Assembly (NCBI GenBank): GCA_019426215.1
Contig: CM033391.1
Coordinates: forward strand, 6,808,708-6,872,707
DNA: 64,000 nt
Direction of reading: 5' to 3'
Source of the DNA: Buddleja alternifolia
Lineage: Eukaryota > Streptophyta > Magnoliopsida > Lamiales > Scrophulariaceae
Position 1 is the stretch's first letter. The number at the start of each line of letters is the position of its first letter. Both the position numbers and the translations under genes were made by a program. Of this stretch, positions 56,940 through 64,000 are shown piece by piece. The notes beneath the pieces were generated by a model. The model made no database searches and was not told the DNA's origin. It saw nothing but the letters and a program-made list of their open reading frames with translations.

Positions 56940-59099
56940 AACTGCCCTTTGAATGCAGGTACCTAGAGCGAACACCGATACCTCAATTTGGTACATAGAT
57001 AGTGGGTCGTCGAGACACATGACTGGAACAAAGGATCTCTTGATCAACTATCGTGCAACCAATGGTCCTCAAGTTATATTCGGTGATAATTCTAAAGGTA
57101 AAACTAAAGGTATAGGTATCATGCAAAGGGGGAACATCATGATCAATGATGTATACTATGTTGAGGGTCTTAAACATAATCTCCTAAGCATAAGTCAATT
57201 CTGTGATAAAGGCTTTGAAATTAAATTTTCTAGTGACTTGTGCGAGATAATCGATGATAAGACAGGATCTACTAAATTAAAAGGAAGAAGAACAAACAAT
57301 GTATACTTAGTAGATTGGGATTCAACATTAGATAACAACCCTACATGTTTCGTAGCTAAGAATCAAAACGAATTAGGTTGGTTATGGCACAGAAAAATGA
57401 ATCACCTCAATTTCAAAACAATCTCTCAATTAATATCTCTAAATCTCGTAGAGGGATTACCTAAAGGTTCCTTTAATAAAGATGGCTTATGTGATGCTTG
57501 TCAAATGGGTAAACAAGTTAAATCATCTTTTAAGAAGAAGCTTCATCTATCGACGTCTCGAATACTTGAATTACTACATTTAGATTTGTTTGGTCCTATT
57601 CAAATCATGAGCGTTAGTGGTAAAAAGTATTCACTAGTAATAGTTGATGATTTCTCACGCTATACATGGGTAGAATTTTTAGCATCTAAAGATGAAACTA
57701 GTGTCAAGCTCACCTCTCTAATTCGTCAACTACAAAACTCAAAAGATCTAAAAGTGACAAGAATTAGAAGTGATAGAGGAACTGAATTTACTAACCATAT
57801 TGTTGAGAAATTTTGTAAAGACTTTGGAATACTTCATGAGTATTCAGCACCTAGAACACCTCAACAAAATGGAGTTGCTGAGCGACGGAACAGAACGCTT
57901 AAAGAAGCCGCTAGGACTATGTTAGCCGAGTCTAAGCTGCCTCAAAGGTTTTGGGCCGAAGCTATCAACACTGCTTGCTACACTCAGAACCGGTGTATGA
58001 TCAACAAGCAACATGAAAAGACTCCATATGAGTTATGGAAGGGACGTAAGCCGAATGTTTCATACTTTCATGTATTTGGTTCAAAATGTTTCATTCATAA
58101 CAATGGTTCCCAAAGCCTAAAGACATTTGATCCTAAAGCAGATGAAGGAATCTTTCTAGGTTACGCCAAAAATGGAAAGAGCTTTCGCATCTTAAATAAG
58201 ATCAAATCGAAGGTTGAAGAATCCATTCATGTTGTGTTTGATGATGCTAACCAAGAACCGAGTAAGGTAAATATTAATGATGCAGGAATTGAAGACTTAT
58301 CTCAACAAGCGTCACAAATCAATCTGTGTGATGATAGTGATATTGATGAAGATAATGAAATCATTGTACGTAATCCTAAGACTACTCGTAAAGACATCAA
58401 CGATGACATTGCAAGAAACGCTGATGATCATGAAGGGAATGTTCATCAAGAGCAAACTCAAACTATAAACACTGAAGCGCCTACGCAAAGAATTGGTCAA
58501 GCGCCTGCACAGTTTAATCAAACGTTAGATCAATCTCTTAACCCGTTCCAACCAGACAGAAAATGGCTCAGAGACCATCCACCAGAACTGATTATTGGAG
58601 ATATTGGAGCACCTGTTAGAACTAGAGCCGCTACAATAAATGAGGCCATGTTTGCAAGCTTCCTATCTCAAATGGAACCAAAGAAAGTGGATGAAGCGCT
58701 TAACGATCCAAGTTGGATAGAAGCCATGCAAGAAGAGCTAAACCAATTTGAAAGAAATGAGGTATGGACGCTAGTACCAAGACCAACCCACCAAGGGGTC
58801 ATTGGAACTAGATGGGTCTATAGAAACAAAATGGATGAGAATGGGATTGTGATTAGAAACAAAGCCAGACTCGTAGCTCAGGGATACTGTCAAGAAGAGG
58901 GCATCGACTTTGATGAAACATACGCTCCAGTTGCCCGTCTTGAAGCAATCCGCATGTTTCTAGCGTTTGCAGCATTTAACAAATTTACAGTGTATCAAAT
59001 GGACGTAAAGAGTGCATTTCTGAATGGTAAACTCCAAGAAGAAGTATATGTGGAGCAACCACCAGGATTCATCAACAACCATGGGAAAAACATGGTTTA

Positions 59100-60752
59100 T
59101 GATAGGAGTCGTTTTTACGTGTTTTTAAGCCCCTTTCCGTTTATGTTTTAGGTTCATTTATCGCTTGATTCTTTCCACATGTGCATTTAATTCGTGCATT
59201 AAGTGATTTCAGACCTTAAATGGATACAATCGAAGAACGGGCTGAAAAACGACGTATAAAACAAGTTTAGGCCAAGATGTTTCACACCTCTACGACCAAA
59301 CAAGCAAGAAACAAGCTGGAGTTAGCCAAAATCATATTTTAGTACCATTTCCGCACACCTGGGCGCCAAATCAGAAACAACCTCCACATTGGAACGTCAT
59401 TTTGATATATTTAGAGACAGAATTGGATGAAGTGGCCTTCTACAAAGTTGTAGATGTATGTCTTATCGTCACATGGGGACTTGAAGCATCAAATTCGGAG
59501 GTCTGTGGAGAATTTTATGAATAAAACACTATCTCTGCGCTGGAAAATACGAAAGTGGCAGCTCCCATTCTTAGTAGGTGGAAAACAAGAGAATGGTAGT
59601 TCACATTCTTGGTAGATGGAAAGGAAGAGAATGGTAGTTCACATTCTTGGTAGATGGAAAGGAAGAGAATGGTAGCTCACATTCTTGGTAGGAGGAAAGC
59701 AAGAGAATGGTAGGTGGAAAGAAAAGAGAATGGAAGGACATGTTCTTGGTAGGTGGATTTTTTTGCTATAAAAAGAGGATTGGAGGCCATCCTACAAACA
59801 CACTTGAAAACACATTCCCCATTGGGGGAGCCTAAACACATCCTATCATCTTCATCATCCTTAGATTAGTTATGAAGATTATCAACAACCTCTGAAGGTG
59901 AAGAAATCAATAAGCATGAAAGAGATGAAGATCGAAGTTCAACCATCAAAAATACGAGGGAGTTTCTTAGATTTAGATTTGTTTTTGTCTATGAATATGA
60001 ATCTTAATTTAAGTTCCTATCTTTTATCTTTTATGATGAAATAGATTCTTCGAACTAAGGCCATGTTGAGTCTTAATTATGATAATTGAGATATAAATTG
60101 TGTTTTTCATATTAATTCTATTGTTGCTTTGTGTCTTGATCTTGTTTGAATGCATCATATGCTTAGCTACCATATGCATGATTTATTGCTTAAATTATTC
60201 GTTCGAGAGAAGGTAATTTAAGGTGCAAAGAGGATCATCACATAATCTGTAAAAAATAGGGAATTGCCCCTAGAGATAGGTAGAGATTCCCGGGTGCAGT
60301 TAGCCGGATTAATCCGGGGAAATTCTAGAACTTGAATGCATGATTGTTGGTTAGATTCTCGGATAGACATATCTAGAGAACCATCAATTAATCATAGGAT
60401 TATTACAGCCGAGACATCGGGTAGTAATTATTTAAGGTTTTTTCCACCAAAGCAACATTAGTCTAATAATATGAGAACATGTTTATAATGAAAGTTGATT
60501 AATTTATGCCAACACATGTGTCTTAGTTGCTCTCTTCCATAGCTATCTTGATTTCGACATCTTGTTTCTTATATCTTACTTCCATAATATTTTAGTTAAT
60601 TTTTGTTTTAGTTTAAGTTCTTCAATTGCTTTAAAATCATAAACTAAAATACAAGTCCTTGAGGTTCGACAACCCGGACTTTATTGTCCACTTTATTACT
60701 ACATACGACCAGTCCACTTGCTGTTTAATACACGTAAGGATTTTTCGTGTCA
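59100..60752 (+). mobile_element. Solo LTR (copy 2) inserted in Sirevirus pol
   Basis: 1,653 bp, beginning TGATAGGAGTCGTTTTT and ending TTTTCGTGTCA, flanked by the perfect 5-bp duplication GTTTA (59095-59099 and 60753-60757). TATA box CTATAAAAAGAGG at about 59766; sense is plus. It is homologous to the copy at 2208-3607 over much of its 3' half (GATTCCCGGGTG, TAGCCGGATTAAT, CTCGGATAGACATAT, GGTTCGACAACCCGGACTT). No internal domain remains. Confidence 0.93.
59551..59755. repeat. 38-bp tandem repeats in solo LTR 2
   Basis: About five copies, the last degenerate, of a 38-bp unit around GAATGGTAGTTCACATTCTT and GGTAGATGGAAAGGAAGA. They lie just upstream of the TATA box, where the other LTR copy has its GGCGCC array. 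Confidence 0.88.
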
Positions 60753-61862
60753 GTTTACAAATTGGGCAAGGCACTTTATGGTCTTAAACAAGCACCAAGA
60801 GCATGGTATGACACTCTTTCTATCTTCCTTATAGGTAAAGGCTTTTCAAAAGGCAGCGTTGACACAACGTTATTCAAAATTACCCATAATGGAGATATTC
60901 TCCTAGTTCAAATTTATGTTGATGATATTATATTTGGATCTACCAATAAGCGTCTATGTGAGAAATTTTCGAAGATGATGCAAGATCAATTTGAAATGAG
61001 CATGATGGGTGAATTAACTTTCTTCCTAGGATTACAAGTTAAACAACTCCCTAATGGCATATTCATAAACCAAACTAAATATACTAGAGATATGATCAAA
61101 AAATTTGGTATGGAAAATGCATCACCTTCAAAAATTCCAATGAGCCAAACGCTTAAGCTAGATAGAGATGATAATGGAAAGAAAATTGATATCACTAACT
61201 ATAGAGGTATTATTGGATCACTTCTTTATCTTACAGCTAGTAGACCTGATATTATGTTCTCAGTATGCATGTGTGCACGATTTCAAGCTGATCCTAGAGA
61301 ATCACACTTAATTGCTGCTAAAAGGATCCTTAAGTACCTAAAAGGCACACAAAATGTGGGCTTATGGTATCCTAGGGATTCTCCTTTTGAACTAATTGGT
61401 TATTCAGATGCAGATTTTGCAGGATGCAAAATAGATAGAAAAAGTACTAGTGGAACATGTCAATTTCTAGGTGATAGACTAATTTCATGGCATAGTAAGA
61501 AGCAACAGTCCATCGCTACTTCCACCGCTGAAGCTGAGTATGTAGCCGCTGGAAGCTGTTGTGCACAGATCCTTTGGATGAGGCAACAACTTAGAGATTA
61601 TGGAATAATCCTAGATCCAACTCCTATCCATTGTGACAATCAAAGCGCCTTAGCAATGACTCAAAATCCAGTTCTTCACTCTAGAACCAAACACATTGAC
61701 ATTCGCTATCACTTTCTACGTGACCATGTTCAAAAGAAAGATATCTCCATGCACTTCATTGGTACAGAAAAGCAACTGGCAGATATCTTCACCAAAGCGC
61801 TTAACGAACAACGTTTTCTCACTTTAAGAAGTGAACTAGGTATGATTGATCTAAATGCTTAA

Positions 61863-62985
61863 TCATTCGAAACATCATACTTTTGTTAGGCATGAAATTT
61901 AGGGGGAATTCACTTTATTTTATGTAATTTATGGGGAACCTACATAGGGGGAACCTTAAAAGAGCTAACTATACTTAAGTGAATATGACCAAAAATGTTT
62001 TCCCTTGCATCGGTCATACGCACTTAGCACCATACACTTAAATCATTTTGACGCTTATTACACAAATCTTTCTTAGCGTCTGCACTTCTTTCAAAATAAA
62101 CTAAACGCTTAGCTTTATTCCCAGCTAAAGCGCTTAGTAAAAAGATCCTTTAAAAGCAAGCGTACATTACCCTACGCTAAAACGAGAAAGTGGATTAGTC
62201 AATCAATGCAATTAATGCTGACTTGACATTCCTCACCTTTCGCTCAAGAAAACCCATGAGTACTTATCACGTTTTTCAAAGATGGTTCAGCACATGTACA
62301 CGCGTCAGTACAATTACCATGTATCTTAGACGAATACAACCAGCGCTGAATATTTTAAACCAAAAGTAAAACACTACTACCAAGACATAATGATAAGTAC
62401 TGGGAAACTGTGTCCTCATACACACCCTGAAAAAAAATAAAAAATAATTCTATATGTTACGATGACCGCTAAAGCACAAAATGTTACTTGAAAGAGAACC
62501 TCAAGATTCTCAAGCGTCAACATAACACTGAATTGTTTCAAGCGTCATTCTGAATAGGTCCGGACGCTTTAACAAATGTTTTGGCGAGTATTTGAATAGT
62601 TGTTCAAAATTATGGTTCCCGAACAGTTTTCATAAAATACGTGTCCGCTTTTCATGGGCACACGTATCACTCTCAGTATATCAAAAGTCACTGTTTCAAA
62701 CTTTTGATCGGACGTCAAAATAGTATATGTGGTTGTTACTAAAAGTAACCGTGCTTATTAAATCTAAATTCACGTCCACAGTCGTATTTTAATGGCTAAG
62801 ATTTGTACTCCTCCACGTGTCAACATCTCAACCTTAAAAAAAAAAAAAAACATTCAAATTGTAGTATTTCAAAACACACTCTCTGCAGAACATAATCTCT
62901 CTTACACTCTCTTTCATTCGTACAAGAAAAATCTCTCTCTCTCAAAACAAAATTTTCATTCTTAATCTCTGTCTACTTCTCACTA
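61863..62985 (+). other. Spacer between pol and the third ORF of the Sirevirus-type element
   Basis: Non-coding. It contains GGGGGAATTC and GGGGGAACC purine-rich words soon after pol (61900-61950), many AAGCG/CGCTT words at 62040-62580, and a C/T-rich leader (CACTCTCTTTC, TCTCTCTCTC; 62870-62980) directly before the next ATG. The leader has the look of a 5' UTR. Confidence 0.6.
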
Positions 62986-64000
62986 ATGGCACCCAAGAAA
63001 GCTACAGCTGGAACCACTGAAGTAGTTGTTAAGGTCACTGAAGGCCTTATAATCGATTGGAAGTTTCTCTATGAAAACCCCCAAATTGATTTAACGGAAG
63101 TGATGGATTCTGTAGCAGGGGCTGGGCTTCAGAAATTTCTCACCAAACACTCGTACATGTTTCCTGAAGAACTAGAATTTTTCTGGCGAAATGCTAAATT
63201 GTCTGACGATGAGACTACTATCACCTGTTTGTTTCTCGTCCCCAAGACGGAATCAAAGACGTTCACTCTCTCTGCGGCCTCTATTGCCCAGAATTTCTCT
63301 CTACCTAATGACGGAGCGACTTTAGACACTATCACTGAGGAACAAATTCAAGAAGTCTGGACTCAGATTAGCGCCTACGATGGTGTTCCATACAAACCGT
63401 ACTTTGAGAAGAAAGATATAGTGAACAGGTATCGAGTCCTAGCTGACTTCTGTAGTAAAAACATTGAATGCAGAGTGGGAACCTTTGACAAAATCAACCT
63501 AACCCAGTTCCAGATGATGACTGCTATCTTGCTTAAGATAAAAATCAACTGGAGCGCCTACATATTCAGCAGATTCAGAGACAGTCTACGCACTCCAAAC
63601 AGACCTTATGGCCTAGTTTTGAGTGATCTAATTTTCCGAGCAAAGTGCACCTCTTCAGCAGGAGTCACCGTGGCCAAGCATAAGTTCTATGGGCCAAGAA
63701 TCATCAACAATCTCTTCAATCCACCCAAAGGTGGAGGTGCTGCTAGACCTCTCTCTGAGCGCCAAGGTGTACGTGCAGCATCAGATGAGGAGGCTGAGCG
63801 CCTAGATCAGGAGAAGGCTAAACGTAATATGAAGCGTCCCACTGTCACAAAGAAACGGGCTCCTCGAAAGCCCAAGGCTCAACCTATCAAAAGTGATGAA
63901 GAAGACGAGGACTCTATACCCCTCATTAGTCGGAAGGATCTGGAAACGGTCCTCAAAAATATCGACTTTGGGGAACCAGCAGTTCCACAGACTCAAGCGT
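62986..64000 (+). CDS. Third ORF of the Sirevirus-type element (env-like position), 3' end off window
   Basis: An open frame from ATG 62986 to the window end, 338 codons without a stop. Residues 1-230 are a globular-looking region (IIDWKFLYENPQIDLTEV, FWRNAKLSDDETTITCLF, FTLSAASIAQNFSLP, NWSAYIFSRFRD, FYGPRIINNLF). The strand-helix texture is that of the 'putative plant transposon protein' regions found in several plant retroelements. Residues about 255-310 are basic and proline-rich (KRPTVTKKRAPRKPKAQP), then acidic (SDEEDEDS). Its place after pol matches the so-called env-like ORF of some Sireviruses. No signal peptide or membrane segment is visible in the part seen, so an envelope function is not supported. 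It could be a captured host or other element gene. Confidence 0.7.
   Translation, partial: MAPKKATAGTTEVVVKVTEGLIIDWKFLYENPQIDLTEVMDSVAGAGLQKFLTKHSYMFPEELEFFWRNAKLSDDETTITCLFLVPKTESKTFTLSAASIAQNFSLPNDGATLDTITEEQIQEVWTQISAYDGVPYKPYFEKKDIVNRYRVLADFCSKNIECRVGTFDKINLTQFQMMTAILLKIKINWSAYIFSRFRDSLRTPNRPYGLVLSDLIFRAKCTSSAGVTVAKHKFYGPRIINNLFNPPKGGGAARPLSERQGVRAASDEEAERLDQEKAKRNMKRPTVTKKRAPRKPKAQPIKSDEEDEDSIPLISRKDLETVLKNIDFGEPAVPQTQA

Larger units (their letters stand above)
56953..61862 (+). pseudogene. pol: Ty1/copia pol, split by a solo LTR
   Basis: Pol supplies protease, integrase, reverse transcriptase and RNase H. Part one (56953-59099): protease active site [12 protein letters not shown] (residue about 11), GAG-pre-integrase [11 protein letters not shown] with [10 protein letters not shown], integrase catalytic contexts [15 protein letters not shown] and [10 protein letters not shown], then the start of RT ([22 protein letters not shown]). 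A solo LTR with a GTTTA duplication interrupts the RT after about 716 codons; the open frame runs 15 codons into it. Part two (60758-61862): YGLKQAPRAWY, the catalytic YVDD box, RNase H GYSDADFAG and STAEAEYVA, and a stop at 61862. Apart from the insertion no break is seen. The frame is closed by a TGA at 56950, just before the ATG. Confidence 0.93.
52841..64000 (+). mobile_element. Sirevirus-type Ty1/copia retrotransposon, 3' end off window
   Basis: Order: 5' LTR (52841-54616), tRNA-iMet primer binding site (54619-54630), gag, pol (protease, integrase, RT, RNase H), 1.1 kb of spacer, and a third ORF open to the window end. The protease-integrase-RT-RNase H order is copia. The very long LTR, the 738-residue gag with zinc knuckle and coiled coil, and the extra ORF after pol are features of the Sirevirus lineage. 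It inserted into a family-A TIR element and was itself hit by a solo LTR at 59100-60752. Confidence 0.88.

Noticed and set aside
1..64000. CRISPR arrays, bacterial-type operons, riboswitches, tRNA or rRNA genes
   Set aside because: None seen; the repeats present are transposon- or microsatellite-type and the gene structure is eukaryotic.

Overview
This window is nuclear DNA from a flowering plant, most likely a eudicot. The evidence is a multi-exon cohesin SMC1 gene with plant-type spacing, a plant alpha-carbonic anhydrase, F-box and F-box/FBD genes, and a dense layer of plant transposons. These include CACTA/tnp2, L1-type LINE, Ty1/copia Sirevirus, Helitron, PIF/Harbinger-, hAT- and Mutator-type small elements. 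AT-rich intergenic DNA is studded with (TA)n tracts. The species cannot be named from the sequence alone.

Layout. 1-10,795: the end of a CACTA transposon. Its tnp2 transposase (minus strand) is dead, with three nonsense codons, a frameshift and a 1.4-kb solo LTR inserted in it. Upstream non-coding DNA holds a degenerate L1 LINE (6,716-10,376). 11,050-12,064: five 3' exons of an alpha-carbonic anhydrase whose N-terminal exons are not found. About 12,691-19,582: a probable Helitron with a clear 3' hairpin and CTAG end. It carries a Rep-N-terminus-like fragment, a copia integrase fragment and an F-box/LRR/FBD pseudogene. 19,700-24,600: gene-free DNA with a Tourist-like MITE, a retroposed polyadenylated transcript with an 18-bp target duplication, and other repeats. 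24,622-35,318: a complete 18-exon SMC1 gene (minus strand, 1,219 codons). 36,846-37,620: a hAT-type non-autonomous element. 38,848-39,045: a tRNA-type SINE. 40,342-41,496: an intact single-exon F-box-like gene (minus). 42,448-43,610: an LTR plus internal fragment. 43,689-44,260: a TIR element. 44,646-49,336: a young, complete but non-coding LTR retrotransposon inserted in a LINE remnant. 52,841-64,000: a large Sirevirus-type Ty1/copia element (5' LTR, gag, pol, a third ORF running off the end), with pol cut by a second solo LTR of the family seen at 2,208.

Host content: only SMC1 and the F-box-like gene look intact. SMC1 forms the cohesin ring with SMC3, a kleisin (SCC1/REC8) and SCC3. The F-box protein would be a substrate adaptor of SCF ubiquitin ligases. 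The carbonic anhydrase is 5'-incomplete, and the FBD gene is a pseudogene. The rest is nested transposon biology. The insertions can be ordered: solo LTRs went into already present CACTA and Sirevirus genes, the Sirevirus went into a TIR element, and the LARD-like element went into a LINE remnant.

Exon boundaries were placed by eye from GT/AG sites, reading phase and family conservation. No alignment or transcript data were available.
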